Shown here one piece after another: positions 32,801 through 39,600 of a stretch of 64,000 nucleotides of DNA. Source of the DNA: Mycetohabitans endofungorum (GTDB lineage: Bacteria; Pseudomonadota; Gammaproteobacteria; Burkholderiales; Burkholderiaceae); NCBI RefSeq assembly GCF_002927045.1, contig NZ_PRDW01000007.1:1-64000 (forward strand). The letters run 5' to 3'. Under the pieces are notes generated by a model. The model worked only from the letters and a program-made list of their open reading frames with translations, made no database searches and had not been told where the DNA came from. A program made the translations under genes and the position numbers. Numbering within the stretch: the first letter of the stretch is position 1; every line of letters starts with the position of its first letter.

Positions 32801-35194
32801 GAACCTTGGCTGAAAGATCATAGGGTAAGTGGGCGCAAAACCCTACCTGGCGTGGCGTATTTGGAAATGATTCGGGTAGCAGTGGCGCATTCGTTGGCCC
32901 ACGGTAAAGCAAACGCGATGGTGATTGAGCAGCTGCACTGGTTAGCGCCGTTGACGGTTGAGTCCAATTCGCGCCGGATGCAGATCAGCTTGGCGCGCGT
33001 GGACGAACGGATCAGTGTCAAATTGTTCACCAACGAAGGCAGCTCCTCCGTGTTGCATGGCCAGGCCACAGCGATAACCGGCTTGTCGCTTCATGAAGAT
33101 CCATTAGATCTGGCGTACTGGCAGGGCCTGAACTGGCGACTGCGGCTTGACAGCGACGAAGTTTACCGTCTCTTTAGTGAGATGGGCATCGATTACGGCG
33201 ACAGCCATCGCGGGATCCGCCAGTTGATGGTGGCGCAGCGGGGCGGCCGGCGTGATGTGCTGGCGGAGTTGGAACTGGACGGGGCATTGCCCGGCACAGC
33301 CGATGACTGGTGGCTGAATCTGGGGATCACTGACAGCGCACTGCAGGCGGCGATTGGCATGTTGTTGCCGCTCGACGGCAGTGTGGCGGAATGGGCGTCG
33401 CCTTTAATGCCCTTTGCGCTGGACCGGCTGGAAATCCTCGCGCCTTGTCGTCAGCGGATGTGGGCGCTGCTGCACAGAAACGACGCAGATAACGCGGCTG
33501 GCAAAATGGATATTGATCTTTGCGACGATCAAGGACAAATCTGCGTACGATTCTTGGGCTTAAGCTCAAGGCGCCTGCCTGCAGGTTCAAGACCGCCAAG
33601 CGCGGCGCTCGGACGGGTTGATTCACTCGTGCCCCAGCAGCCGCGCGAAGAGCGGCATCTGCTGGCGCCGATCTGGTCGGTGGTCAACGGTGCGGTCGCT
33701 GAGCGGCGTCAACAGGAGGGCACGGCGCTGATCTTCGGCGCGACCCCGGCGCGGCGCCAGGCGTTGGCCGAGCTTTATCCCGGTGCTGCGTTGGCGCTGA
33801 ACACGGACGACTCGGAGGCCAGCTACCAGGCCGCACTGAACACCCAATCGAAACTTATCGACGTGATTTGGTTAGCGCCACCAAGCGACGACCACTGTGC
33901 CAGCGCGTCGGAACTGGTTGCCGCACAACAGCACGGCGTACTAGCACTGTTCAGACTGATCAAGGTGCTGCTGAGCCTGGGTTACGGTCGCCAGCCTCTA
34001 CGCTTGACGTTGGTCACCGAGCAGGCGATCAACACGCTGCCTGGCGAGTCCTGCCGGCCTGCTCATGCTGCAGTGCACGGATTGGCCGGTTCCTTAGCTA
34101 AGGAATATTCGCACTGGCGAGTGCAACTCGCAGATCTGCCGAACGAACATTTAGCCTCGCTGGCCAATGCGCCATTCGATCACGTTGCTTCAGGTGAATT
34201 GCTGGCGCTGCGCCACGATCAGTGGTGGCTCCGAAAGCTGGCCCGGGTGACGGTCGATGCGCCGCCCGCAGCGCAGCAGCCCGCCTATCGCAACGGCGGC
34301 GTCTACCTGGTGATCGGCGGTGCGGGGGGGATCGGCGCAGTTTGGAGCCGTCATGTCATCAGCCGCCATCGCGCTAGGGTGATCTGGATCGGTCGTCGAT
34401 CGCCGGATCAGCAGCTTAAAGCCAAGCTCGATGAACTGACTGCCGTTAGTCTGCGCCATAATGCTCCGGCGCCTGTTTATTTCCAGGCCGATGCCGCAAA
34501 CGAGCAACAACTGGCCGAGGTACGGCGACAAATTATCGAGCGCTTTGGTGAGATCAACGGTGTGGTGCACTCGGCAATCGTGCTTAAGGACCAAAGCCTG
34601 GCCAATATGGATGAACAGACCTTTACCCGTGTGCTGAACGCTAAGGTCGAGACCAGTGTTGCACTGGCTCGGGCGTTCGAGCCAAGCGCCGCTTCACTGG
34701 ATTTTGTCCTGTTTTTCTCGTCAATGATGTCCTTTAGCACAGCTGCTGGTCAAAGCAACTATGCTGCCGGCTGCACGTTTGCCGATGCTTTTGCCGATCG
34801 ACTCAGAGCCGATTGGCCTTGCCCGGTCAAAGTCATGAATTGGGGCTATTGGGGGAGTGTCGGCTCAGTGAGTGACGTCCGTTACCGTGACCGGATGCGC
34901 GCGCTAGGATTGGGCTCTATCGAGCCGGAGGAAGGCATGCTGGTATTGGAGCAATTGCTGGGCGGCATGATGAATCAATTGGCGTTGCTGAAAACCCTTC
35001 AAAGTGAAGAGATCGACGGCCTCGACAGCTTGACTGGACTGCTCAGCGATGAGCAAATCAAGCTTTATCCCGATAATCACGGCAGTATGACGGTGATGCA
35101 GAATCGGCTGACGGACAGGCTGGCAGCGTTGGCGCCGCCGTTTGGTGCAAGCCAACCCGCCTCCGGTGTTCCCGGCGCGCTCGAGTGTGTATGA
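14822..35194 (+). CDS. rhiB: Hybrid NRPS/PKS RhiB: serine A-PCP-Ox-Ox, then four KS modules
   Basis: A 6790-aa second subunit, among the largest bacterial proteins. Domain order: A(Ser)-PCP-Ox-Ox / KS2-ACP / KS3-DH-KR-cMT-ACP / KS4-DH-KR-ACP-ACP / KS5-DH-KR. It ends without a carrier; the missing cMT-ACP opens RhiC. It activates serine, completes the oxazole with RhiA, oxidises it, and builds the dimethyl-triene side chain. No AT domain is present; RhiG works in trans. The start is GTG 14822, with AGGA nine bases upstream. The frame is unbroken over 20 kb. The C-terminal about 90 residues after the last KR give no clear docking helix. Module entries below give catalytic residues, numbered from the GTG. 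Confidence 0.92.
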   Translation: MNRQDSKALSGWNDTHNAYPLDKCLQQLIEEQVERSPDAVAVRFEGQALSYRELNRQANRLAHYLRELGIGPDSLVGVQMERSVELIIALLAIMKAGGAYLPLDPGYPDERLALIIEDAAVTVILTQQRFRGRLAGYDGEVLCLDDANQQALSGSEANPVSINGPDDLAYIIYTSGSTGRPKGCMLPHKAICNRLLWMQRHYDVGSADRILQKTPFTFDVSVWELFLPLLSGACLVVAKPEGHKDAHYLVEVIQAEQITICHFVPSMLRFFLKHPAVSECVSLQKVFVSGEALTHDLLLQFRQLLSAELHNLYGPTEAAVDVTYWRGEPREDQLVPIGRPIDNIQIYILDNEANPVAIGETGELCIGGVGLARGYLNRPELTAEKFIRDPFSGEAGARLYRTGDKARFLSNGEIELLGRFDSQVKLRGFRIELGEIESALKSHPAIDDAAVLVKDPSSADPKLVAFVVAQGLDKKAVRDFVKTRLPEYMVPNLVSFINQIPVTAHGKADRKALLTGDMETTAQPRRQAINPQALTAWLQQYFIEALGVDELAVDDDLFDQGATSFTLVQAVHSIQQQHQVTLPVDVFLEHPTIAAVTAYILDAKGITADEVEPEPEPLSAAPACQSTVSGSISLEKVSFDPRAYWRPTRGSSANLERLGRLLSLLREVPLDGHGKYLYSSAGGLNAVQCYLYVAQERIDGLAGGVYYYQPQLNRLLPVSVPAKLDPQALPTGQRAQLTEAGFALFLIAENDAIAPIYNKASPFLLVLEAGYIEQLLLSRQRDFDIALTPVYGVDFAAIAGLFKLRPSHRFLHCLIEGVAPGTLAVDGQALNDHWRQSGPLFADFLSEKNNGFALPTREELAQLHEEQRQIRHDLPEQGDGVIELCAEPISADALRLRAAKRQYCDGPLNLGQLSRLLNLLRADQDNGRLYYTDAGLALKIYVHLAEQSVQQGCQGPCLPAGIYRYQGDSHSLVRISDGDLSAISSCYTPFNRKHAHQARLRIFIIAGRSTTYGDESRYFNLLQAGRIGQLLLEKQGEFGIGLCPIGSMYFNKVRDAFDLDDGDELVHSFVGGAVTQSLPADWPRLEIHGTDESAQVAHASAHGVNEYLSTRTVNEHFNGDAMAIIGISGRYPGAANPDELWQNLSAGRASITTLDREALCYGSDDASDSPQWAVGALAGKQLFDPLLFKITPAEAKTLDPQERLFLQAVWHCLESSGYTAASLRRQAERIGVFVGAMWGDYQHHRPTEQGERATSFLSAIANRVSFFNDFNGPSVAFDTSCSSAMTALHFACNSIRQGECHAAIVGGVNLISHPSHLELLTSLKLLSDDSQSYPFGRHANGWVAGEGVGALLIRPLEDAMRDGDTILGVIRATAISHSGKTFRYGAPNADSHALSMRRVLQQAGLSAEEIGYVEAAAPGASLADGAEFAAISNVFGAPRSDAPLLVGSIKANIGHLESASALSQITKVLMQLKHRQIAPTLGCNPLSPMICVNDNHLAIADQLSDWRGPQRALINAFGASGSGGHLILEAPPQQAAVRQSDGPWLFPFAAASGEQLDQLVAAFADDMQAGRFGDVSLGDISYTLCVGRVALNHRLAVVADSRDELVERLKGQHSEMPLRGSLKKDPQSSRIEKDLRGLDRQALTAIAGQWVAGQSSLAQIARHHHRRVALTAYPFAAVDCHIAASAISDGAEVLRNEALQPGQDEALRRALESHIKRHFSKVSAIPESSLDCEETFDRYGLTSLMITTLNQRLAQEFGELSATLFFEYQSIAALAGYFVAEHPLRSRQLLGIQATQPILAARAQQQTRVTALRRYDRSERNESIAIIGLAGRFPGAADIDSFWNNLKNGVDSISEIPAERWEHSKYYSRDRSLKGKIHTKWGGFIDDIDRFDPLFFNISPRDAERMDPQERIFLETAWRTLEDAGYDRAALQRHYQGEMGVFVGVMHGEYLLYTRSSAADCTDDAVDSSFGSIANRVSYVFDCNGPSMAVDTICSSSLTALHLAVESLRRGECQLALAGGVNLSLHPNKYFIQSQLTMSSSDGRCRSFGDGGDGFVPGEGVGAVLLKPLSRAEADGDNIYAVIRATSINHNGKTHGYTVPSPHAQGAMIADSLDKAGMDPRELSYVEAHGTGTALGDPIEITGLQSGFTRRSATLGSAMAPAQHCAVGSVKSNIGHLESAAGIAGIAKVLLQLKHRQLAPSLHSKRLNPNIPFADSPFYVPQQLEEWRRPVLNLDGREREYPRAASVSSFGSGGSNGHVIIAEYIAPTRDDDVGGQTTMIPLSARTPTQLQQQVEQLQQFLHRTGAEHTRPRLADLAFTLQQGREPMDYRLAFIAESIDHLQDRLAQSAELLANQPEPLGFFDGIHIGRVKDHKAAIAVLAHDEDMAATLTAWANKGKYDKLLELWVKGLALDWALFGQPKESARRISLPSYPFARERIWVSGESHFSSLGQQSGEGRLHPLLHANVSDLSQQKFISRFDGREFFLRDHLVRDDKVLPGVAYLEMAREAILRSLGERVPTGVLSLRNLVWSQPVMLSKQSDDSVEVEIRIDSLDEHRLTFDILERKQQVVCCQGEAAFVQDADEPAESLTSLQAAIGGHMLDADALYPLFDTMQIYYGPWHRSVKALRIDGGQVLARIELPQALPSDHKRLVLHPSLMDGALQATVGLLVADQLDQGLTPQLKHTWVPFALAQLQLSGAALGEQIWAWVRPCTEHPEAGQSTFNIDIYNQRGQHCAALREFALRVMKKPSPLEVMLEDRPRSDCYLVEKWQRFCPQDLIPPNGRLLLVGNDPQGHKQLTTRYPQAVSWLLDGSESIEQLTERLREAGPIEHLIWLAPTTLAQQENLDGMIRAQQRGVLGCFRLIKALLALALDQQSLTWTVITRGVLTLFDEADSSRQAVTGPVAPAHASVHGLIGVMAKEYSHWRVRLVDLPAGDGWPTVDPLSLPTHPRGDALACRNDVWYRQYLAPYLPLSELGATDVAEQLGEVDSLYRDGGVYLVIGGAGGIGRLWSEYLIRTRRAQIIWLGRREQNNDIDQAIAELAKLGPAPRYISADASNHAALRQAVAQICTEYGRIHGVVHAAIQLQDQSLARMDEQRFTTGLAAKVDVCVRLAEMFAHQPLDFMLFFSSLQSFTKSAGQSNYAAGCTFKNAFGHYLAQQCSYPVKVINWGYWGHVGSVASEDYRRRMADVGLGSIEGEQAMAALDILLAGPFSQLTFLRTSQRLSDTFSRLALPTHPAGPFGEYGQRLTQAYPSLIARIKKHLAVDNHEIRAVMQQMQARKAAIDDLQGRLLYAQLQQLGWFSGEREIIEQMKQRSGLLPMYDRWIDKSLDELAQRGYLSMEGGHCPAAYRVVHPQPLAVESLWNEWDAQKRDWLEHASLSAEVNLAEATLRVLPAILSGRIMATDIMFPDSSMAMVEGIYKHNPVSDFFNEVMLNAMVEFVRGRLEQAPQTSIRILEIGAGTGGTSARAFEKLRPYQRQIAEYCYTDVSQAFLMHARQTYGPNNPYLSYQLFDVDKPLAEQGIKIGHYDLVIATNVLHATQDLRRTMKNAKAALKHNGLVMINEICRNGLFTHLTFGLLKGWWLFDDQALRLPGGPALAPKQWKQVLESEGYRQVYYPALADHDLGQQIVIAESNGVIWQDRHSDVEPAKVASKGLTVRAAPASRPPQRIVNTVSVGEVTSQALKDQTVHYLKQVIGGLFKIRPEQIDAGEPLQTYGIDSILVVQLTNLLRDKLSGISSTLFFEYQTIDALADHFVASQKDQLRALLGLDKASVVEQPVSVDTASTHAVNTLVKLAAGHRFTAKTSDSAPKGQRGTEVAVIGIAGRYAHSDNVQALWQCLKNGENCIDEVPADRWDWRQYFDQTPGKKGCIYTRWGGFIREIDKFDPLFFHISPHEAQKMDPQERLFLEEAYHCISDAGYTPGRLAERHRVGVFVGVMNGTYTHQSSYWSVANRVSYQFNFQGPSMAVDTACSSSITAIHLALESLHSGVSDCVLVGGVNLVIDPVHYMRLTEMKMLSSGKQCKAFGTDADGFVAGEGVGALLLKPLAQAEADGDRIYGVIKGSMINAGGKTNGYTVPNPLAQSRLVADSLARAGVDARAVSYVEAHGTGTSLGDPIEIAGLTRAFNSGAETAAKQYCAIGSIKSNIGHCESAAGIAGITKVLLQLKHRQLAPSLHAGELNPEIDFANSPFVVQQSLADWHRPEVIINGSRQEFKRIATVSSFGAGGANAHVVIEEYEDHRPRPVIVVNEQQPAIIPLSAKTQGQLLQQVSLLLHALEQDELGDADLPALAYTLQVGREAMEYRLGLLARSLAHLKTQLQDCIDNPSTVACYSGRIKDHDKALSLLAGADIQSAMANWIERGQHEKLLQAWVNGLTLDWRLMYRQGTPTPISLPGYPFARERYWHKDEQAQALTTSEKRLHPLLHRNVSDLRGLRYLSQFSGQESFLSGHRINGRGILPGAAMIGMIDAALTHALGGERPAGTARIIRDLSWYQPFSVDAANRGELFVELAAQPDGDCPIGICSYDSAGQLQLHCRAVAGTAVAQPANLDFIVADARPMDVDACYQRFTAMGIEYGISHRRIQSLLRQGDQALAWVALEDAAASDGYAIHPGLLDAAMQAVMALLFDELGERPPLLLPEGLAECVLFDDCPATLQVQIRSTGRTPGGYRFDLALFDKNGRCCATLRQLSFKTLSADNDVASEALLCHRQWRDVELASATDAPVVSHLVLTLGHHPAFANLPEQLQAHQHISTLAMHSDDYRQAALALAGQLKPLLRTEHRCLVQLVIPANDPQGYRGLGGLLYSASREQPALTGQLIEVSPGLDASQLAWQLAAEGAAPGERQLRYLSEAGKLRRQALTWLHQPLHHSPAPWRSDGVYLITGGLGGVGMIFARAILDAAPGASVVLCGRTEANAPSVADKLAQLGARCHYRAVDLAQAGQVERLIAGIMMERGGLHGIIHCAGFTRDTLLSHKTQQDFEDVFAAKVAGVRHLDQCSAAVALDFFVLCSSIASVLGNAGQSDYAAANGYLDAFAGLRNQRVAAGQRHGRTVAINWPLWLEGGMRMNDAARRALAQRTGIKAMTGTTGIRALYQALQSDEDQLMVLAGDRDRLVALLSREPAPASPAITAVDGDDVLTGLRRLLADTIKIAESRLDNDEPFEKYGIDSLMVMDMTAALEKRFGPLPKTLFFEYPSLQSLADHLVARLPQRPAVSQVPPAASDSLIAQLRAMLASTLRIALEQIDDAQCFEQYGLDSLMIMEMTSVLEKRFGALPRTLLFEYSSLQQLAHYLANRPLEPQGTMAVVPTGEQKPLTTSESGGKGSACRRLFDSVANTTSLRVQQSLQGSQPGPQHRGDIAIIGVAGRYPEAENLEVFWQNLSEGKNSISEIPAERWNWREYYSENRSESGVHNSKWGGFIDGVDQFDPLFFNISPLEAELIDPQERLFLQTAWSAMEDAGYSRRIGGEQTEDSAQVGVYVGVMYGEYQLFGAEASLRGQRMGFAGCTASIANRTSFCLNLQGPSMTVDSMCSSSLTAIHLACQDLRNGRTSMAIAGGVNLTIHPNKYLMLSSGQFISNQGHCASFGEGGDGYVPGEGVGAVILKRLADAQRDGDHIYGVIKGSYLNHGGKSTGYSVPNPRAQQAAISGALQDAGVDPAIVSYIEAHGTGTKLGDPIEIAGLANALGTRKPEQTCWLGSVKSNIGHCEAAAGIAGLTKVLLQLKYRQIVPSLHSQKLNPFIDFTATPFEVNQQLRAWPQPLLNGQAVPRIAGISSFGAGGSNGHLIVAEYSQAKPVLGDSGKPEMILLSAREPEQLRQIASRLLARLEHSQATDSLAAIAYTLQVGREAMEHRAAFITSTMTSLLDALRRLSDGDSRGWICGDASTTSERVEQFKGRFQAQWREQLVKLFTDGEQQSLLQLWSEGLPVDWTALWAASGEQRQRISLPSYPFATRRYWAPTGARPLTSSTPMPLHPLVHQNSSRFDQQQFVTEFSGNEPWLKDHRVSGRKTLPGVAYLEMIRVAVAHSLAHGKANAMVIEQLHWLAPLTVESNSRRMQISLARVDERISVKLFTNEGSSSVLHGQATAITGLSLHEDPLDLAYWQGLNWRLRLDSDEVYRLFSEMGIDYGDSHRGIRQLMVAQRGGRRDVLAELELDGALPGTADDWWLNLGITDSALQAAIGMLLPLDGSVAEWASPLMPFALDRLEILAPCRQRMWALLHRNDADNAAGKMDIDLCDDQGQICVRFLGLSSRRLPAGSRPPSAALGRVDSLVPQQPREERHLLAPIWSVVNGAVAERRQQEGTALIFGATPARRQALAELYPGAALALNTDDSEASYQAALNTQSKLIDVIWLAPPSDDHCASASELVAAQQHGVLALFRLIKVLLSLGYGRQPLRLTLVTEQAINTLPGESCRPAHAAVHGLAGSLAKEYSHWRVQLADLPNEHLASLANAPFDHVASGELLALRHDQWWLRKLARVTVDAPPAAQQPAYRNGGVYLVIGGAGGIGAVWSRHVISRHRARVIWIGRRSPDQQLKAKLDELTAVSLRHNAPAPVYFQADAANEQQLAEVRRQIIERFGEINGVVHSAIVLKDQSLANMDEQTFTRVLNAKVETSVALARAFEPSAASLDFVLFFSSMMSFSTAAGQSNYAAGCTFADAFADRLRADWPCPVKVMNWGYWGSVGSVSDVRYRDRMRALGLGSIEPEEGMLVLEQLLGGMMNQLALLKTLQSEEIDGLDSLTGLLSDEQIKLYPDNHGSMTVMQNRLTDRLAALAPPFGASQPASGVPGALECV
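14873..16640 (+). other. RhiB serine adenylation domain and PCP
   Basis: The A domain covers residues about 18-530, with YTSGSTGRPKG near 173 and the late YRTGD core. Reading specificity positions by eye gives D-V (FDVSVW), W, H (CHFVPSM), F and S (VFVSGEA), L (LYGPTE), then V-D: DVWHFSLVD, a known serine code. The PCP carries the phosphopantetheine Ser564 in GATSF. Serine is what the 2-methyloxazole of rhizoxin needs. Confidence 0.88.
16700..18055 (+). other. RhiB tandem nitroreductase-like (Ox) domains
   Basis: Two consecutive SagB/McbC-type oxidase repeats, residues about 630-820 and 890-1080. The first has the YSSAGGL flavin-contact segment; the second has the looser YYTDAGLALK. Such FMN domains oxidise oxazolines and thiazolines to aromatic rings. 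Nitroreductase folds work as dimers with FMN at the interface, so the pair may form an internal dimer in which only one copy is fully active (inference). Confidence 0.75.
18187..20185 (+). other. RhiB non-elongating module KS2(0)-ACP
   Basis: KS2 (about 1122-1530) keeps Cys1281 (TSCSSA) and His1455 (NIGH), but the catalytic HGTGT His is replaced: the motif reads VEAAAPGAS with Ala1416. A KS without this His cannot decarboxylate malonate, so it can only pass the chain on. The ACP (Ser1743 in YGLTS) follows. This fits rhizoxin, in which the oxazole is joined directly to the first triene carbon. Confidence 0.85.
20290..26110 (+). other. RhiB module KS3-DH-KR-cMT-ACP
   Basis: KS3 has Cys1994, HGTGT and NIGH. 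DH has His2489 and Asp2659 (DGALQ), but the HxxxGxxxxP motif has Asp in place of Gly. KR has GGAGGIG near 3000 and Tyr3143 (SNYAAG). The C-methyltransferase has EIGAGTGGT near 3460 and VLHAT. The ACP Ser is 3722. Predicted unit: a methyl-branched double bond next to the oxazole. Confidence 0.85.
26280..30715 (+). other. RhiB module KS4-DH-KR-ACP-ACP
   Basis: KS4 has Cys3974 with HGTGT and NIGH. DH has His4452 in an intact HxxxGxxxxP and Asp4617 (DAAMQ). KR has GGLGGVG near 4885 and Tyr5024 (SDYAAAN). Two similar ACPs follow in tandem (Ser5168 and Ser5256). There is no cMT. Predicted unit: an unbranched double bond, the middle one of the triene. Confidence 0.87.
30890..35191 (+). other. RhiB split module, first part KS5-DH-KR
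   Basis: KS5 has Cys5529 (MCSSSL), HGTGT and NIGH. DH has His6000 and Asp6171 (DSALQ). KR has GGAGGIG near 6498 and Tyr6647. There is no carrier; the cMT and ACP that finish this module open RhiC. Predicted unit: the second methyl-branched double bond of the side chain. Confidence 0.87.
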
Positions 35195-35254
35195 CGCATA
35201 CCTTGATATCGCAACCATGAAGAGACGGCAGATGCGTTACCACAGGATTGAAGC

Positions 35255-36665
35255 ATGCTAACAGACGCAAATCAGACTACAGCAACGCTGGCCGGTGAAC
35301 TTGAAGCGCTGGCGTGCCGCCTACTGGCGATCCAGTTGCACAGATTGGGGCTACATCGCAGCGAGGATTTGCAACGCCTTGCGCCGCGGCACGGTAACGC
35401 CACGCCAGATTACCTCTACCTCTGGCTAGCCGAAAGCCTGAAGTATGTTGCGAATATTGAGGTCGGCGACCCCGACTCGTTATGGCAGCAATGGCACGAG
35501 CGGCTAGCGGGTTGGCGTCAGGATAGTGACTTGGCAGCCAGGGCGCAGTTGCTTGACGCTTGTCTGAAGGACCTGCCATCTGTATTGACTGGCGAGAAGT
35601 CGGCGACTAGCGTCATTTTTCCTGGTGGCTCGATGGCGCTGGTGGAAGGGGTATACAAACACAACAGGATCTCCGATTACTTCAATCGGGTCCTGATCGA
35701 AGCGGCGTTAGCCTATGTCGAAAGCCGTCCTAACGATGCTGAGCCTTTGCGAATCCTCGAGATCGGTGCAGGCACCGGCGGTACCACGGCAGGGTTGCTG
35801 GCTGCGTTGGCGTCATGGCGGGCGCATATCGATGAATACTGCTATACCGATCTGTCCCATGCCTTCCTACAGCATGGTGCTCATGAGTTTGGCCGGGATA
35901 ACCCGTTTTTACAAACCCGGTTGTTCGATGTTTCTCGTTCTTGCCTGGAGCAGGGGATCGCTACAGATCGTTATCATTTGGTGGTGGCGACCAATGTGTT
36001 GCATGCCACGCCGGAGATCCGCCAGACTTTGCGCAACGCCAAGGCCGTTTTGCGCAAAGGCGGATTGTTGTTGCTCAACGAAATCAGTGAAGCGTCGTTG
36101 TTTACCCACTTGAGCTTCGGTCTGCTAGAAGGCTGGTGGCTCTACGAGGATCGCGCATTGCGTATTCCTGGTTGTCCTGGATTGTCGCCGGCTGGCTGGC
36201 AGGCGGTGCTGGAGCAGGAGGGGCTTAGCCCGGTTTTGTTTCCCGCCAAACAGGCCCACGGCCTAGGTCAACAAATCATCGTTGCCCAGAGTGACGGTAT
36301 CGTGCGTCAACCTATCGCAAAGACGGAGCGGCCGATCGCGCGGCCATCCATCGCCAGCGAGCGTGATGGCGATTCCAACCCGACGCAGGATGGCATAGCG
36401 TCGGGTAGTTGGCGGCGGCGGGTGAGCGACTACCTTCGGGAATTGGTGGCGTCAACGCTGAAGATTCCGGCAGACAAAATGAGCTTGTCTCGTCCGCTGG
36501 AGGAGTACGGGCTAGACTCAATTCTGGTGGTTAGGCTGACCAATGCCTTTAATGAGCAATTCGAAGCTATAGACAGTGCGTTGTTCTTTGAAATGCCGAC
36601 CCTGGCGGCGCTGACTGAGTATTTTATTCAGCATCGAAAAGACGAGCTGGAAGCGTTGTTGGGGC
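35255..36665 (+). other. RhiC split module, second part cMT-ACP
   Basis: The C-methyltransferase covers about 100-350, with EIGAGTGGT near 169, VLHAT near 250 and the GWWLYED tail segment. The ACP has Ser422 in YGLDS. Together they complete the KS5-DH-KR begun in RhiB and supply its methyl branch. Confidence 0.87.
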
Positions 36666-39600
36666 AGCCCAGCGTTGAACCGAACAAGGGGGCCGCAGCC
36701 GTTGTACAGCTTGTGCCGCAGGCCAATGCGCAGCCGGCGTTGGAGGTCAATGGCACGCCAGATGTCGATCGCGTCCCGGCGACGGGCGACTTTATCGGGC
36801 AGGCCGGCAAGAACACGATCGCTATTATCGGTCTTGACGGTCGTTATCCCGGCGCAGAGTCGATGACTGCATTTTGGCGTAACCTGGCCGGTGGCCATTG
36901 CGCGATCGACGAAATTCCGGCTGATCGTTGGGACTGGCGCCGTTATTTTGATCCGGAGAAGGGAAAGGCCGACCACATCTACACCCGCTGGGGTGGCTTC
37001 CTGAAGGGCATTGATCAGTTTGACTCGGCGTTTTTCCGAATCTCCCGCCGCGAAGCTGAGCGGATGGATCCGCAAGAGCGACTTTTCCTTGAAGTGGCCT
37101 ACCACAGTATCGAAGACGCGGGCTACAACCCGGCAACGTTGTATCGACAGGGTGAGGTTGGGGTGTTTGTCGGGGTCATGAACGGCAGCTATAACCCGAT
37201 GAGCAACTATTGGTCGATTGCCAATCGGGTGTCCTATCAACTGAATCTACAGGGACCGAGTTTGGTGGTCGACAGCGCCTGTTCGTCATCACTGACAGCG
37301 ATTCATCTGGCGATTGAAAGCCTGACTAACGGCAGCTGCGAGATGGCGATTGCAGGCGGCGTTAACTTGATCGTCAATCCGCGCCACTACGTCAATCTGT
37401 GCGAGATGATGATGCTGTCGCCAGGCGAGCGATGCAGTGCCTTTGGCGGTGACGCCGACGGCTTCGTCGATAGCGAAGGAGTGGGCGCGGTGGTGCTCAA
37501 ACCGCTGAACAAGGCGATTGCCGATGGTGACCAGATCTATGGGCTGATTCGTGGCAGCGCGATTAACGCCGGCGGCAAGACCAACGGCTATACCGTGCCC
37601 AGCGCTGGCGCCCAACAGCGTGTATTAGAAAAAGCGCTATCGCGCTCAGCGATCGACGCCAGCCGAATTAGTTATATTGAGGCCCATGGCACTGGCACCG
37701 CACTGGGCGATCCGATTGAGATCAGCGGCTTGAGTCGAGCCTTTGACAATCGCAACGGCGTGGCCAGTCAGGGTTGCGCCATTGGCTCAGTCAAGAGCAA
37801 TATCGGCCATTGTGAAAGCGCAGCGGGTATCGCTGGGTTAAGCAAGGTGCTGCTGCAATTAAAGCATCGCCAACTGGTGCCTTCGTTGCACGCCGAGCAG
37901 CTCAATCCAAAAATTCATTTTGAAGGTACGCCATTTCGGGTGCAGCGGCAGTTGACGCCGTGGCAAGCCAACGGCGACACGCGGATCGCGGCGATTTCCT
38001 CTTTTGGGGCTGGCGGTGCTAACGCGTCGTTAATTGTCGAGGAATATAGTGGCGCGGTAGATCAACGACCCGCCGCAGCCGGTCCCTGGTTGATCCTGCT
38101 GTCGGCTCGCGATCAACAGCGCTTGGCCGAGTTGGTGTCCCGATTGCAGGCTTACCTTGATAGTGAAGACGGTCAACAAGTTGAAATAGCCGATCTGGCC
38201 TTTACGTTACAAGTGGGACGAGAAGCGATGGACGTGCGGCTAGCGCTCATCGTTGACGCCCTTCCAGATCTGCGACGTCGTCTAGCACGGTGGCTCACTG
38301 GCGAGCCTAACGACGATGTGTTCCATGGCCATGTCGATCCGTTTGACGAGGCGCTCGACGCGCAGTGGTCCGACGCTGAATCGCAAAAGCAAATCGACCG
38401 TTGGTTGGAACAACGTGAGTTGGCCGAATTGGCGGCGTTGTGGGTGCGTGGCGGCGCAATTGACTGGAATCGGCTCTATCTTGACCGCGCTTATCGGCAG
38501 CCGATGCGGGTGAGCTTGCCAGGTTATCCATTCGCCAAAAATAGTTACTGGATGCCCGGACTGGCACACCCTGCCCCGTGTCACGGCGGCGTCGAGGTTC
38601 AGCGGGCAGAGTCGTTGCCGTTGCGCGATGATGAAGTGTTTGCCGATAGCGATTTATCCCATTGCTGTTATTTGCCGCGCTGGCAGCCGCAAGCGGCGGC
38701 CGAGCGGGCCACGTTGGCAGGCCCTGGAGCGATTGTGCTCGTGGCGGCGGAGCAACGCGGCGCTGCCACTGGGCTGCTGCTAGAGGCACTGGCTGATCAT
38801 TATCGCGATAGCCGCACGGTGGTGCAGATCGACTGCGGTACGGGAGCGACTGCCGAGTTAGCGGTAGGGCGTTGGCGTTGTGGTTACAAGGATCCGCAAG
38901 GTTTTGCGCAGATCCTCGCGGCGGTCGGCAAGGTGGCGCAGATTATCGTGATTGGCGCGCAAGCCAAGAGCGACGTCACGCCGCTGATGCTAGCCGATAG
39001 CGTGCAGCACAACGAATTGCCACTGCTAAGATTGTTTAAGGCATTGCAGCACCATATAGCCGCCGACGCGTGGGTAGATTGTTTCTTGTTGTCGCTGGAT
39101 CGTTACGCTTTTGCCGGTGAACAACGAGGGGGCAATCCGCTGGGAGCGGGCATGGCCGGGTTGGGTTATGCGATGGCCCAGAGTGATCACCGGGTGCAAC
39201 TTCGCAACCTGGATATTTGCTCCGTGGAGTTAGACACGCGAGACAGTCGGCAGCGGTTGCTGGCACAAATCTTTGCTGAACCCGCTTCAGAGCGGGGAGA
39301 GCTGATCAAGTTCAGCCGAGGCGAGCGTTTTGTTCAACAGTTGACGCCATTGGCCCTGCCAGTGAGCGGTGACAGCCGTTCAGCGCTAAAGCGTCAAGGG
39401 GTCTATGTCATTCTGGGTGGCAGCGGTGTCATCGGTCAGGTGATTAGTCGCCAGCTGATCGAGCATTATCAGGCGCGCGTGATCTGGCTGGGGCGCAAGG
39501 CCGCTGACAGCCGCGAGGTGCAGCAAAGTGTGACGGCGGCCCCCTTCCATGGCCGAGTCGACTATATCCAGGCCGACGCGACGGATCTGTCGCAGTTGCA

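Noticed and set aside
36518-37240. Long antisense frame (240 codons) within rhiC
   Set aside because: It lies wholly inside a KS/ACP coding region with strong domain evidence on the other strand, has no ribosome-binding site and resembles no family; an effect of GC-rich codon usage.
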